Part shown: piece by piece, positions 1 through 8,823 of the stretch
Numbering within the stretch: position 1 is the first letter of the stretch
Layout: each line of letters starts with the position of its first letter
Origin: JABHIE01 sp964584805
Lineage (GTDB): Bacteria > Planctomycetota > UBA1135
NCBI GenBank assembly: GCA_964584805.1
Contig: CAZPAY010000001.1
Span: 1-64,000, forward strand
Direction of reading: 5' to 3'
Length of the DNA stretch: 64,000 nucleotides
Notes under the pieces: generated by a model
What the model saw: the letters and a program-made list of their open reading frames with translations, nothing else
Database searches by the model: none
What the model was told of the DNA's origin: nothing
Translations under genes and position numbers: made by a program

Positions 1-967
1 CCGTCACATCGGTGAAGTGCGTTGAACGCAGCCAACCGGGCAACTCTTCGCCGGGACCTTTGTGCAAAGTCGGCGCATCGGGCTGGATGGCAAACATCTT
101 GCGATAAATCTTTGCCGCAATCGTTGCGATGGGTGCATCCCCGCGGCCATCGGAGCCGAGAAGCGCTGTCCAGGCATGATTATTGTCGCGAGTCGCCCAA
201 GCTGGCGTGTAGTCTTGCCCAACGGCGACGGCATTGGCGCGCATGCCGAAAGTGATCATGTTCGACATATCTTCGCAACGGCCGGAACCTCGCTTCAGCA
301 TTTCGTCGTAGCCTTGATCGGTTGGGTGCAGGTAAAAGATTTCGCGGAAGCGCACCAACCGAGCAGCCTCTTTGTTGATGACGGCGGCGGCCTCTTTGGG
401 ATTGGCTGGGTTTTCCATGGAGGCAATCTCACCCGCGATTCGCTCACGCCAATCCGCGCGCCAGAGGCCTAATGGCTCATTGGAGCCCCGATAAGGCAGG
501 ATGTGCTCGCGGAAGGTGCTCCAAGACATATCAGCCGCCCACGGCAACTCGCGCCATGCGGCGAAGGCGTCGTCGATGTGAGTGATTAAAAAATCAGCCG
601 AGACGGTTTGCAAGTCGGAGTCGAAACGCTTTTTCTTGTAATCGACGCTTCCCTTTTCCTTTTCAATCGCCTCGAAAGCCGCACGCGCCTCTTTGTAGTC
701 GGCGTAATCGAGAGCTTCGTAGTTGACCTCATTGCCATCGCCGTCAAAAAAGACCAATTCAGCAAAACCTTGGCCCGGCATATTCTCAATCAAGAAACGC
801 GCCGCTTCGTATTTCTGTGCGTCGCCGCCTTGCCAATAATGCACCAACACCTTTTCTAATTCGGCTCGATTGTCGCCAGCGGAAGCCATCGGGCCTTCTA
901 ACCCCTGGGTCAAAACGCCCGCGCAGCTCGTGCAAAGGGCTAGGAGTAAAGTGAGCGAGTATTTCAT
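1..967 (-). CDS. Secreted transglutaminase-like protein, C-terminus cut off by the window edge
   Basis: The frame is open from an ATG at 967 to the window edge, so only the first 322 codons are seen. Residues 1-20 form a hydrophobic Sec signal peptide ending in a Cys/Ser/Ala-rich stretch; two cysteines there do not make a convincing lipobox. A transglutaminase-like core is visible: Cys231 in the sequence SGRCEDMSN, His264 in DNNHAWTALL, and Asp273 or Asp277 just after. This is the Cys-His-Asp triad order of the family, which acts on peptide or amide bonds outside the cytoplasm; the substrate cannot be told. The gene lies 27 bp downstream of the ubiD-type gene, so it is probably the last or a later gene of the leuS operon. 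I see no Shine-Dalgarno sequence before the ATG. The family call is good; the function is unknown. Confidence 0.75.
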   Translation of the reverse strand, partial: MKYSLTLLLALCTSCAGVLTQGLEGPMASAGDNRAELEKVLVHYWQGGDAQKYEAARFLIENMPGQGFAELVFFDGDGNEVNYEALDYADYKEARAAFEAIEKEKGSVDYKKKRFDSDLQTVSADFLITHIDDAFAAWRELPWAADMSWSTFREHILPYRGSNEPLGLWRADWRERIAGEIASMENPANPKEAAAVINKEAARLVRFREIFYLHPTDQGYDEMLKRGSGRCEDMSNMITFGMRANAVAVGQDYTPAWATRDNNHAWTALLGSDGRGDAPIATIAAKIYRKMFAIQPDAPTLHKGPGEELPGWLRSTHFTDVT

Positions 968-994
968 GCGTTGCAAGTGGTGAAGCAAATGGAA

Positions 995-2452
995 TTAAGA
1001 CAAACCGAATTCAGCCCAGCGCGACGACACACGCGCCTTTGTTTCAGCATCCATCACGATGGCATCAGGCCACTCGCGCTGGAAACCTTCTTCTGGCATT
1101 TTCTTTGTGGCATCAATACCGACTTTAGAGCCGTAGCAAAAGGAGCGACTCGCATGGTCGAGGACTTCCATCGGGCCAAGCGTAAACTCAAGGTCACGCT
1201 GCGGGTCGATGTTGTTGAGCACGCGCCAAGCAACCTCAGAGTCGCTGTGGATGTCACAATCGTCATCGACGACAACAATAACTTTTGTAAACATGGCCTG
1301 GCCGAGCCCCCAGATTGCATTCATTAATTTTCGAGCATGACCGGGGTATTGCTTTTTGATTTTGAGGTACATCAAATTATGCGCGACGCCCTCAAAAGGC
1401 ATGCGGTAATCCAGCACCTCAGGGAATTGCTTGCGCAAAACAGGCAACAGCAACCGCTCAATGCCTTCGGTCATCCAACAATCTTCTTGAGGTGGGCGCC
1501 CCACCAAGGTTGTGTGATAAACCGCATTCTTGCGCATCGTCATGCACTCAACATGAAAGACGGGGTAATCGTCGGCCAAGCTGTAAAAGCCAGTATGGTC
1601 GCCAAAGGGGCCTTCGCGGCGCACATCGGTTGGATCAACCCAGCCTTCCAAAACAATTTCAGCCGTTGCAGGCACTTCCAGCGGCACGGTCAAACACGGC
1701 ACAAGCGGCACCGGCTTGTTGCGCAAAAAACCGGCCAACATCAACTCGTCTACATCTGGAGGCGCTGGCACGACACTCGCAAAGCAAGTGGCGGGGTCGG
1801 CGCCAATCACAACGGCAACCGGGATACGCTCGCCCTTTTCTTGTGCTTTATTCAAATGCCGACGCGCATCTTTATGCAAATGCGAATGAAAACCCGTCTC
1901 GGTTTTACCCATCACCTGCAAACGGTATGTACCCATGTTGCGACGCCCCGTTTCAGGGTCGTTGGTCACGCAAAGCGGGAAAGTTACAAATGGCCCCGCA
2001 TCATCTGGCCAAGTCGTCAAAACAGGCAACAAGCCCAAATCAACATCATCACCCTTAAGGACGACCTCTTGGCAGGGCGAGCTTGACACCTTTTTCGGGA
2101 ACCACTTGCCGACCTGTGCCAACTTGGGAAGCATCTTTAGCTTTTCAAGTAAGCCCTCAGGTGGGCTTTGCTCAAGCAAATCTTCCAAGCGCTGAGCGTG
2201 GTCTTCCATCGACTTGACGCCAAGTGAAAGGCCGACGCGCTCGCGCGAGCCAAAAGCATTTACGAAAACAGGCAACTTGGAGCCCTTTACATTTTCAAAG
2301 AGAACCGCGCGATTGGGGGCGCCGTCTTCTTTGGAAATGCGGTCAACGATTTCACTGATTTCAAGTTTAGGGTCGACCTCGGCGGAAATGCGAATCAACT
2401 CACCCGCATCATCGAGAGCCGTAATCCACTCAGAAAGACTATTGATAACCAT
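995..2452 (-). CDS. ubiD: UbiD-family prenylated-FMN decarboxylase (probable menaquinone-pathway decarboxylase)
   Basis: A 485-residue UbiD-family protein. These enzymes decarboxylate aromatic or unsaturated acids using prenylated FMN made by UbiX. Family hallmarks are the NMGTYRLQV segment (about 172-180), the HSHLHKDARRHL segment (about 189-200) that helps hold the cofactor and metal, and EGPFGDHTG (280-288) with the catalytic Glu280 and acidic Asp285. The length is normal. The start at 2452 is an ATG 3 bp after the leuS stop, so the two genes are co-transcribed. A UbiX homologue and UbiA/UbiE-type quinone enzymes lie at 51.7-54.6 kb. The likely role is therefore the decarboxylation step of menaquinone made by the futalosine route (MqnL), but pathway membership is inferred. 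Another UbiD-type decarboxylase is possible. Confidence 0.88.
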   Translation of the reverse strand: MVINSLSEWITALDDAGELIRISAEVDPKLEISEIVDRISKEDGAPNRAVLFENVKGSKLPVFVNAFGSRERVGLSLGVKSMEDHAQRLEDLLEQSPPEGLLEKLKMLPKLAQVGKWFPKKVSSSPCQEVVLKGDDVDLGLLPVLTTWPDDAGPFVTFPLCVTNDPETGRRNMGTYRLQVMGKTETGFHSHLHKDARRHLNKAQEKGERIPVAVVIGADPATCFASVVPAPPDVDELMLAGFLRNKPVPLVPCLTVPLEVPATAEIVLEGWVDPTDVRREGPFGDHTGFYSLADDYPVFHVECMTMRKNAVYHTTLVGRPPQEDCWMTEGIERLLLPVLRKQFPEVLDYRMPFEGVAHNLMYLKIKKQYPGHARKLMNAIWGLGQAMFTKVIVVVDDDCDIHSDSEVAWRVLNNIDPQRDLEFTLGPMEVLDHASRSFCYGSKVGIDATKKMPEEGFQREWPDAIVMDAETKARVSSRWAEFGLS

Positions 2453-2455
2453 GAT

Positions 2456-4990
2456 TTAATTCGCAATCAAATTGACCATTCGGCCGGGGACGACAATCGC
2501 TTTACGGATGGTCTTGCCATCGAGATGTTCCGCGACTTCAACAACCGCAGCCGCCTCGACAGCGTCATTTGCGGCATCCGACGGCACGGTCACGCGCCCG
2601 CGCAATTTCCCGTTGACCTGCACCGGCAATTCAATCGTGTCAGAGACCAACATCGACTCATCAAAAGTCGGCCAATCGGCCCAAGCGCATGAGCCTTCGC
2701 CCCCGCACATCGACCAGAACTCTTCTGCCAAGTGTGGCGCAAAAGGCTCAAGCAAAAGCGCGAAACGCCGACCTTGATCCGCCGTCAACTGCGCCTTTTC
2801 TTTCGTCGCAGTATTCACAAATTCCATCATTGCCGCCAAAGCCGTGTTGTTGGCCATGGACTCTAAATCGGCCGTGACTTTCTTGATGCAGGCATGCAAA
2901 GCGCGCTCGACCTCATCTTTTGCGGTCTCGCCTATCCCGGCATCAAACACGCGCCATGAGCGCTGCAAGAAACGATGCACGCCTGGCAAATCACGGGGGT
3001 TCCATGGCGCACTGGCGGTCACCGGGCCCATGAAGGCTTCGTAAAGCCGCATCGTGTCGGAACCGTATTCGGCGATCACATCCTCGGGATTCACCACATT
3101 GCGCAAAGACTTACTCATCTTGGCAACAAAACGCTCAACGGGCTCGCCGTCGACGATAGTTACAAAATCGCCGTCAGCGTTTTCTTTCACCTCGTCAATC
3201 GGAATCAGCACGCCTGTTTTATTTTTGTAAGCGAATGACTGCACCATGCCTTGATTGACCAATTTTTGAAACGGCTCATTCGTCGAAACCAATCCACAAT
3301 CAAACAAAACCTTGTGCCAGAAACGCGCATAAAGCAAATGCAAAACCGCGTGCTCGGCACCCCCCACATAGAGGTCGACGGGCATCCAGTATTCTTCGAT
3401 TTTTGGATCCCAGGCAGCCATGTCATTGTGCGGGTCACAAAAGCGCAAGTAATACCAACACGACCCCGCCCATTGCGGCATCGAATTGGTCTCACGGCGC
3501 CAAACTTTGCCGTCAGGCTCAACCACTTTGCACCAGTCTGTAGCACGCGCAAGAGGTGGGGCGCCGTCAGCATTCGGACGGAAGTCGTCAAGAACCGGCA
3601 AACTCACGGGCAAATCGGCCTCATCGACCAAACGCACATTGCCCTCGTCATCGTGCAACAACGGGAAGGGCTCCCCCCAATAGCGCTGGCGACTGAACAA
3701 CCAATCGCGCAAACGATAAGTCACCTTGGCGCAACCAATTTTGCGGTCTTCGAGCCAAGCACACATTTCGGTTTTTGCATCAGCCACGCGCTTGCCGTCG
3801 AGCCATTCGGAGTTTTGCAGCACACCGTCGCCGGAGTAGCACGCCTCGGCATCCGCGTCGTCGGCATCTGGCTTGACCACAAACACTACTGGCAAGTCAT
3901 ATTTTTGCGCAAACTCGAAATCGCGCTCATCGCCACCTGGCACGCACATGATGCAACCCGTGCCGTAAGTCATCAAAACATAATCAGCAATCCAAATCGG
4001 GACACGCCGGCGCGGGTCGCCCTCTTCAAAAACGGGGTTGATGGCGTAAGCGCCGGTAAACACACCGGTCTTATCTTTTTGCAACTCGGCACGCTCGAGG
4101 TCGGTCTTGCGCGACGCCTCAACGCGATAAGCCTCAATGGCCTCTTTCTGCGAGGCATCGGCAATCGAATCAACAAGTGGATGCTCGGGCGACAACACAC
4201 AAAAAGTCGCGCCAAAAAGCGTGTCTGGACGAGTGGTAAAAACAGTAAATTCAGAATCCAACCCATCCACCGCGAAGCGCACTTCGGCGCCCTCGCTGCG
4301 GCCAATCCATTCACGCTGCATGGCTTTCACAGAATCAGGCCAATCCAAGCCGTCTAAGTCGGCCAACAAACGATCGGCGTATTGCGTAATTTTCAGCATC
4401 CATTGACGAAGTGGACGCTTCACACAAGGATGGCTTCCGCGCTCGCTTCGACCATCGATAATTTCTTCATTTGCGAGCACCGTGCCCAAAGCTTCGCACC
4501 ACCAAACGGGGACTTCGCTTTGATACGCCAAACCCTTTTCATAGAGCTTGGAAAAAATCCATTGCGTCCAGCGCACATACTTAGGCTCAGTCGTGTTGAC
4601 CTCGCGCTGCCAGTCGTAACTTAGCCCCAACGCGCGCAATTGTTCGCGGAAGTGGTTGACATTTTTTTCAGTGGTTACAGCTGGGTGCGTGCCGGTTTGA
4701 ATCGCGTATTGCTCGGCAGGCAGACCGAAGGCGTCCCAACCCATGGGGTGCAAAACATTGAACCCACGGTGCCGCTTGTAGCGCGCGAGGATGTCAGTCG
4801 CGGTGTAACCCTTGGGGTGGCCCACATGCAAACCCGCGCCTGATGGGTATGGAAACATGTCAAGCACATAGAACTTGGGCTTGGATGCGTCAAAATCGGC
4901 GTCGCCCGGGCCGGGCGTGCGGAAGGTCGAGTTGTCGAGCCAGCATTTTTGCCAGCGCGACTCAATTGCCGTGAAGTCGTAGGAAGCCAT
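2456..4990 (-). CDS. leuS: Leucyl-tRNA synthetase
   Basis: An 844-residue class I aminoacyl-tRNA synthetase that charges tRNA-Leu. The HIGH-type motif HVGH is at 55-58 and KMSKS at 624-628. The CP1 editing domain follows the TTRPDT motif at 252-257, and the C-terminal anticodon-binding and tail regions are present. In the editing pocket the usual G-H-D-x-R-D signature reads GGDERD (352-357), so the histidine is replaced by glycine while both aspartates remain. The start ATG at 4990 is preceded, 2 nt away, by a stable hairpin that includes the only AAGG-like purine stretch (see 4993-5012). It is the first gene of a minus-strand operon with the ubiD-type gene, and diverges from tRNA-Ala. Confidence 0.98.
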   Translation of the reverse strand: MASYDFTAIESRWQKCWLDNSTFRTPGPGDADFDASKPKFYVLDMFPYPSGAGLHVGHPKGYTATDILARYKRHRGFNVLHPMGWDAFGLPAEQYAIQTGTHPAVTTEKNVNHFREQLRALGLSYDWQREVNTTEPKYVRWTQWIFSKLYEKGLAYQSEVPVWWCEALGTVLANEEIIDGRSERGSHPCVKRPLRQWMLKITQYADRLLADLDGLDWPDSVKAMQREWIGRSEGAEVRFAVDGLDSEFTVFTTRPDTLFGATFCVLSPEHPLVDSIADASQKEAIEAYRVEASRKTDLERAELQKDKTGVFTGAYAINPVFEEGDPRRRVPIWIADYVLMTYGTGCIMCVPGGDERDFEFAQKYDLPVVFVVKPDADDADAEACYSGDGVLQNSEWLDGKRVADAKTEMCAWLEDRKIGCAKVTYRLRDWLFSRQRYWGEPFPLLHDDEGNVRLVDEADLPVSLPVLDDFRPNADGAPPLARATDWCKVVEPDGKVWRRETNSMPQWAGSCWYYLRFCDPHNDMAAWDPKIEEYWMPVDLYVGGAEHAVLHLLYARFWHKVLFDCGLVSTNEPFQKLVNQGMVQSFAYKNKTGVLIPIDEVKENADGDFVTIVDGEPVERFVAKMSKSLRNVVNPEDVIAEYGSDTMRLYEAFMGPVTASAPWNPRDLPGVHRFLQRSWRVFDAGIGETAKDEVERALHACIKKVTADLESMANNTALAAMMEFVNTATKEKAQLTADQGRRFALLLEPFAPHLAEEFWSMCGGEGSCAWADWPTFDESMLVSDTIELPVQVNGKLRGRVTVPSDAANDAVEAAAVVEVAEHLDGKTIRKAIVVPGRMVNLIAN

Positions 4991-4992
4991 GG

Positions 4993-5012
4993 GGCAAGGA
5001 TTTTACCTTGCC
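4993..5012 (-). promoter_or_regulatory. Hairpin abutting the leuS start codon
   Basis: On the minus strand GGCAAGG (5012-5006) and CCTTGCC (4999-4993) form a perfect 7-bp stem with a 6-nt loop. Two C residues separate the stem from the leuS ATG, and extra G residues upstream could extend the pairing. The stem contains the AAGG that would be the ribosome-binding site, so it could hold leuS translation down. This is a sequence observation; regulation is inference. No T-box elements are recognisable. Confidence 0.4.
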
Positions 5013-5017
5013 GCCCC

Positions 5018-5045
5018 TTGTCACGAGCCCCCGCGCCGCTAAACT
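5018..5045 (+). promoter_or_regulatory. Predicted sigma70-type promoter of tRNA-Ala
   Basis: TTGTCA at 5018-5023 is followed, after 16 bp, by TAAACT at 5040-5045. It lies about 43 bp before the tRNA 5' end and has a GC-rich discriminator (5046-5055), as stable-RNA promoters often do. Nothing else on this strand needs a promoter here. Confidence 0.5.
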
Positions 5046-5087
5046 TTCTGCCCCCATGCGGCCTCGGTCGCTGGCTCGTTTCGTGTC

Positions 5088-5163
5088 GGGGCCTTAGCTC
5101 AGTTGGTAGAGCGCCACACTGGCAGTGTGGAGGTCAGCGGTTCGACCCCGCTAGGCTCCACCA
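5088..5163 (+). tRNA. tRNA-Ala (anticodon GGC)
   Basis: The 76-nt cloverleaf folds fully. The acceptor stem 5088-5094 pairs with 5153-5159, the D arm starts GCTCAGTTGG, the anticodon loop 5119-5125 has anticodon GGC at 5121-5123, and the T arm carries GGTTCGACC. The third acceptor pair is G-U, the main alanine identity element, which agrees with the GGC anticodon. The CCA end (5161-5163) is encoded. The gene is solitary, with its own promoter upstream and a terminator 10 nt downstream. Confidence 0.98.
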
Positions 5164-5173
5164 CGAAACATTT

Positions 5174-5209
5174 GCTCGCAGGCTAAACTATGGCCTGCGG
5201 GCTTTTTTT
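5174..5209 (+). terminator. Rho-independent terminator after tRNA-Ala
   Basis: Arms 5174-5183 and 5193-5202 form a 10-bp GC-rich stem (one G-T wobble) with a 9-nt loop, followed by seven T residues at 5203-5209. It ends the tRNA-Ala transcript. An in-frame ATG for lysS at 5190 lies inside the loop and is therefore not a credible start. Confidence 0.93.
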
Positions 5210-5264
5210 GTGCCCCTTTGGCTGCGAAAACAGCCCCAAATTCGGCCCTTTCGCCGCGCACCCG

Positions 5265-6737
5265 ATGCCTGAACTCTTTCACCCCGACCGACTCGACAAG
5301 CTTGCCGCCCTGCGCGAGCTTGGCCACGATGCCTACCCTGCCCGCTCGCCAGAGAATCGTGAGATGGCGGCTGATTTGCTTTCAGCCTTTGACAAACGCG
5401 AGGGCGAAACGGCAACGGTTTGTGGGCGTGTGCTCGGCCGCCGCGGCTACGGCAAGTTGGCGTTTTTGGATTTAGGCGATCAGAGTGGCTCGATTCAAGT
5501 CGTGCTTGAAAAGGCAAATTTGAGTGCTGACGATTTTGCTGTTCTGGGCACGCTGAATTTGGGCGACATCATCACAGCATCGGGTCCACTGCAAAAAACG
5601 CAAAAAGGTCAGCCTTCTCTGTATGGACATCAGTTTGCGATTCTGACAAAGGGCTTGCTCAACCCGCCTTCTGACAAGCAATCCGGCTTGACCGACATTG
5701 AGTTGCGTGCGCGTATGCGTTATGTCGACTTGTTTTCCAATGACGGCGTGCGCGACGGCTTTTTGCGCCGCTCGGCGATATTGAAATCCATGCGTGATGT
5801 CTTTCATCAACGCGGCTACGCTGAGGTTGAGACGCCTGTTTTGCAGTCGATTTACGGTGGAGCAAACGCAGAGCCATTTACGACGCATCACAATGCACTC
5901 GATATGGGGCTTTATTTGCGCATTGCGCTTGAATTGCCTTTAAAGCGCCTCATCGTTGGCGGCATGGAGCGCGTCTTCGAAATGGGGCGTGTCTTCCGCA
6001 ACGAAGGCATCTCAACGCGCCACAACCCTGAATTCACGATGGTCGAATGGTATGAGGCTTACGCCGATTACGAGCGGATGGCCGAGATGGTTCAAGAATT
6101 AGTCGTTGGCGCAGCCATCGAAGCCGGTTGTCAGAAAGAGTGTGGCTCGATCACAACAACCTTCCGCGACGAGATTTTTGATTTAACTCCCCCATTTGCC
6201 CGCGTGCAATATCGCGATGCATTCCAAGAGCATGTGGGTTGCGACCCAAGCGACCGCGAAGCCGTAGCCGCTGCTCGGAAAGAGGCTGGAATCGATGCCA
6301 CGGTTGACAGTGAATACGCCTACTGGAAATCCGTCAACGATCTGTTCGAAGAAAAAGTCGAGCCGCAACTACGCGGCCCGGTTTTCGTCATGGATTACCC
6401 CGCGGCGATTTGTCCCCTAACCAAAGCAAAACCCGACGACCCCGAGTGGGCTGAGCGTTTCGAATTCTTCCTCGGCGGGATGGAATTAGCCAACGCCTAC
6501 AGTGAGTTGAATGACCCGCAAATCCAGCTCGCCAAACTCGAAGAGCAAGTCGCCGATGCTGACCCCGAATCGCCTAACCAAGTCGATCATGATTTTGTGC
6601 GTGCGCTGGCTTACGGCATGCCACCCACCGGCGGATGCGGTTTGGGCATTGACCGCCTCGTCATGGTGCTCACCGGCAACGACTCGATTCGCGATGTCTT
6701 GCTATTCCCGCATATGCGCCCTGAGTCTCAAGAGTAG
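5265..6737 (+). CDS. lysS: Lysyl-tRNA synthetase, class II
   Basis: A 490-residue class II synthetase that charges tRNA-Lys. It has an N-terminal OB-fold anticodon-binding domain (KLAFLDLGDQSGSIQVVLEK region), motif 2 (FRNEGISTRHNPEFT) and motif 3 (GLGIDRLVMVLTG) near the C-terminus. The frame is open further upstream to an ATG at 5190, but that codon is inside the terminator of tRNA-Ala and the extra residues look unlike LysRS. The ATG at 5265, which starts MPELFHPDRLDKL, gives the normal length. The gene is followed 9 bp later by the ABC permease gene, so all four genes may be one operon; their connection is only positional. Confidence 0.97.
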   Translation: MPELFHPDRLDKLAALRELGHDAYPARSPENREMAADLLSAFDKREGETATVCGRVLGRRGYGKLAFLDLGDQSGSIQVVLEKANLSADDFAVLGTLNLGDIITASGPLQKTQKGQPSLYGHQFAILTKGLLNPPSDKQSGLTDIELRARMRYVDLFSNDGVRDGFLRRSAILKSMRDVFHQRGYAEVETPVLQSIYGGANAEPFTTHHNALDMGLYLRIALELPLKRLIVGGMERVFEMGRVFRNEGISTRHNPEFTMVEWYEAYADYERMAEMVQELVVGAAIEAGCQKECGSITTTFRDEIFDLTPPFARVQYRDAFQEHVGCDPSDREAVAAARKEAGIDATVDSEYAYWKSVNDLFEEKVEPQLRGPVFVMDYPAAICPLTKAKPDDPEWAERFEFFLGGMELANAYSELNDPQIQLAKLEEQVADADPESPNQVDHDFVRALAYGMPPTGGCGLGIDRLVMVLTGNDSIRDVLLFPHMRPESQE

Positions 6738-6746
6738 ACTAGTCGC

Positions 6747-8117
6747 GTGCTCCGGCTCGCTCTTGCCTATCTGTTTCGCCGACCCGTCCAACTGCTTGCA
6801 GTGTTTGGGGTGGCCGTTGGCTTACTTGCGCTGTTAGTCGTAACTTCGGTCATGAATGGCCTGATTCAGCATGACCGCGATGCCGTCCGTGGCCCGCTGG
6901 CTGATTTAATGTTTGTGCCGGCCGTCGAAGAGAGCCCTGCTCAATGGAGTAATTACGGGCCGCTCTTCGAATCGCTCCCTGAGATTGAGGCAGCGGCCCC
7001 CCATTTAGTCGCCTATGCCGTATTAGGTATGCAAGGCGCCGAGATGCGGATGAGCTCCACGGGCTCGACCGATTTAAACGGTGTGCAAATTGTGGGCATT
7101 GATTCCTCTGCGGAAGCCCGCGTTTCTGCGTGGGGTACTTCGCTGACTTCCGCGAAGCAATCGCCGGTTATGGACACGGCAAATCCATTTGCGCTAGCTC
7201 CTGAGATTGACTTCCCGCGCCCAGGCGTTTTAGTGAGTGATCAACTCTCACAAATTTTGCCCGTCGGGCGCAAAAGCATTCCATTGGCAAATGGCGACAC
7301 CGGTTTTTTGCCCTTGCAAGTCGGCGCTCTTCCGACTTTACTTCCCGACGCCGGCCAAGAGTTTCGCCCTCACAATGCTGAGTTGTATGTTGCCGGCACC
7401 TACCACGGAAGCGATTATCAAATGTCGCTCGATCGCATTTACATGCCCCGCACGGGTCGCGATGGTCTGCACTACAACTTACTCGGGCAAGGTGCGCCCG
7501 ATTTCACGGAAGCGCTTTTGAAATTGGCACCGGGCATTTCGGCGGATGCAGCAAAGGCAGCGATTCTTTCTGCTTTGATATCTGCGGGTTTACCCCAACC
7601 CGGTGGGCCAGCAGGGGGTGCTTTAGAAACCTGGCAAGAGCGCCGCGCGCTTTACTTGGGCGCAATTGAAAATGAGCGGCGTATCACAGGCTTGGTGATG
7701 TCGTTTATTGTTTTAGTTGCGGCATTTGGCTTGTTCACGACACTTTCCTCCTTGGTGCGCGAAAAAATTCGCGACTTGGGCGTTTTGGCAGCACTTGGTT
7801 TTAGCCCACTACACCGCGCGGGTTTACTCTTGGCAACGGGGGCCGTTGCGTCAACGATGGGCGTTATTCTTGGCTATTGGGGCGCGCATGCGCTGATTGC
7901 CAATCGACAAGGTGTGGAGCGTTTCCTCGAAGATGAGTTTGGCCTGAGCCTCTTCGACGCTTCCATTTATGTGATTCAAGGTATCCCCGCTCGTTGGGAT
8001 TCTGCAGAAACATTTTCACTTGCCCTAGGTGCTCTTGCATTAGGGCTCCTGTTTACGCTTGCGCCTGCCATCCGTGCGGCGCGCTTGTCCCCCGTCGAAG
8101 CTTTGCGCTATGAATGA
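6747..8117 (+). CDS. ABC transporter permease, FtsX/MacB type (LolC-like)
   Basis: A 456-residue membrane protein with a GTG start. It has one N-terminal membrane helix (about 10-38), a large periplasmic domain (about 40-300), and three membrane helices at the C-terminus. The segment ITGLVMSFIVLVAAFGLF followed by VREKIRDLGVLAALG is the FtsX-family core. This topology is that of LolC/LolE and MacB subunits, which work mechanically on periplasmic substrates such as lipoproteins. It overlaps the ATPase gene by 8 nt and a second permease follows, so it is one half of a heterodimeric permease. The likely role is lipoprotein release from the inner membrane, but export of another substrate is possible. 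Confidence 0.82.
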   Translation: MLRLALAYLFRRPVQLLAVFGVAVGLLALLVVTSVMNGLIQHDRDAVRGPLADLMFVPAVEESPAQWSNYGPLFESLPEIEAAAPHLVAYAVLGMQGAEMRMSSTGSTDLNGVQIVGIDSSAEARVSAWGTSLTSAKQSPVMDTANPFALAPEIDFPRPGVLVSDQLSQILPVGRKSIPLANGDTGFLPLQVGALPTLLPDAGQEFRPHNAELYVAGTYHGSDYQMSLDRIYMPRTGRDGLHYNLLGQGAPDFTEALLKLAPGISADAAKAAILSALISAGLPQPGGPAGGALETWQERRALYLGAIENERRITGLVMSFIVLVAAFGLFTTLSSLVREKIRDLGVLAALGFSPLHRAGLLLATGAVASTMGVILGYWGAHALIANRQGVERFLEDEFGLSLFDASIYVIQGIPARWDSAETFSLALGALALGLLFTLAPAIRAARLSPVEALRYE

Positions 8118-8823
8118 TTCCACGACTCCTGTTTTAGACGCTCGCGGTTTAGAAAAATCTTTTCGCATGGGCGCATCTTCCTTGCATGTTTTGCGTGGTG
8201 TTGACCTGAGTTTGCATCCTGGTGAAGTTTGCGCGCTACGCGGTACATCCGGCTCAGGGAAAAGCACTTTGTTGCACTTGTTGGGCTTACTCGACACCGC
8301 CGACAGCGGCTCACTACACCTTGCCGATAAAAACTGCACGAAACTCAGTCGCACGGCAGCCGCTCGACGCCGCGCCCAACAGGTGGGCTTTGTCTTTCAA
8401 CAATTCCAACTGCTGCCCGAGCTAGATGCCTTGCAAAATGTTTTGATGCCCCGCCGCTTGGCCTGCGGGTGGTCATGGTGGTCGCGCCGTGGTTCTGAAT
8501 ATGCCCGCGCAAAAGAAATTTTGGCAAAGGTTGGTTTGAGCGAGCGACTCTCGCATCGACCATCCCAGCTATCCGGCGGTGAACAACAACGCGTGGCCGT
8601 TGCGCGCGCTCTTGTCTCCAAGCCCGCTTTGCTCCTGGCCGATGAGCCAACCGGCAACCTCGACTCGCACACGGGCGATGAAGTTTTGGATCTACTCCTT
8701 GGCTTAGCCCGCGAACAAGGTGCGGCTGTTTTATTGGCAACCCATAGTCGCGCACTAGCCGCGGCCTGTGATCGCGAACTCCTCCTTGTGGAAGGCAAAC
8801 TAGAAGAGTTAACCGACGCATGA
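8110..8823 (+). CDS. lolD: ABC transporter ATP-binding protein, LolD-like
   Basis: A 237-residue ABC ATPase. Walker A is GTSGSGKST at 45-53, a Q-loop glutamine is near 97-98, the signature LSGGEQQ is at 154-160, and Walker B with ADEPTGNLD starts near 173, with catalytic Glu179. This is the MacB/LolD/FtsE-type ATPase class. The start ATG at 8110 overlaps the end of the first permease; an in-frame codon at 8059 lies deep inside that gene and is unlikely. The stop overlaps the next permease start by ATGA (8820-8823), showing translational coupling. A short Trp/Arg-rich stretch (about 118-129) after the Q-loop is unusual but does not disturb the catalytic motifs. Confidence 0.9.
   Translation: MNDSTTPVLDARGLEKSFRMGASSLHVLRGVDLSLHPGEVCALRGTSGSGKSTLLHLLGLLDTADSGSLHLADKNCTKLSRTAAARRRAQQVGFVFQQFQLLPELDALQNVLMPRRLACGWSWWSRRGSEYARAKEILAKVGLSERLSHRPSQLSGGEQQRVAVARALVSKPALLLADEPTGNLDSHTGDEVLDLLLGLAREQGAAVLLATHSRALAAACDRELLLVEGKLEELTDA

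Noticed and set aside
1337..2086. Plus-strand open frame of 249 codons antisense to ubiD
   Set aside because: The residues follow no family and lie wholly inside a conserved gene on the other strand.
3251..4357. Long plus-strand open frame (368 codons) antisense to leuS
   Set aside because: It covers the coding strand complement of conserved LeuRS motifs, has no signal or family pattern, and is best explained by codon bias of leuS.
5190..5264. Upstream ATG for lysS
   Set aside because: The codon lies in the loop of the tRNA-Ala terminator and the extra residues do not resemble LysRS.
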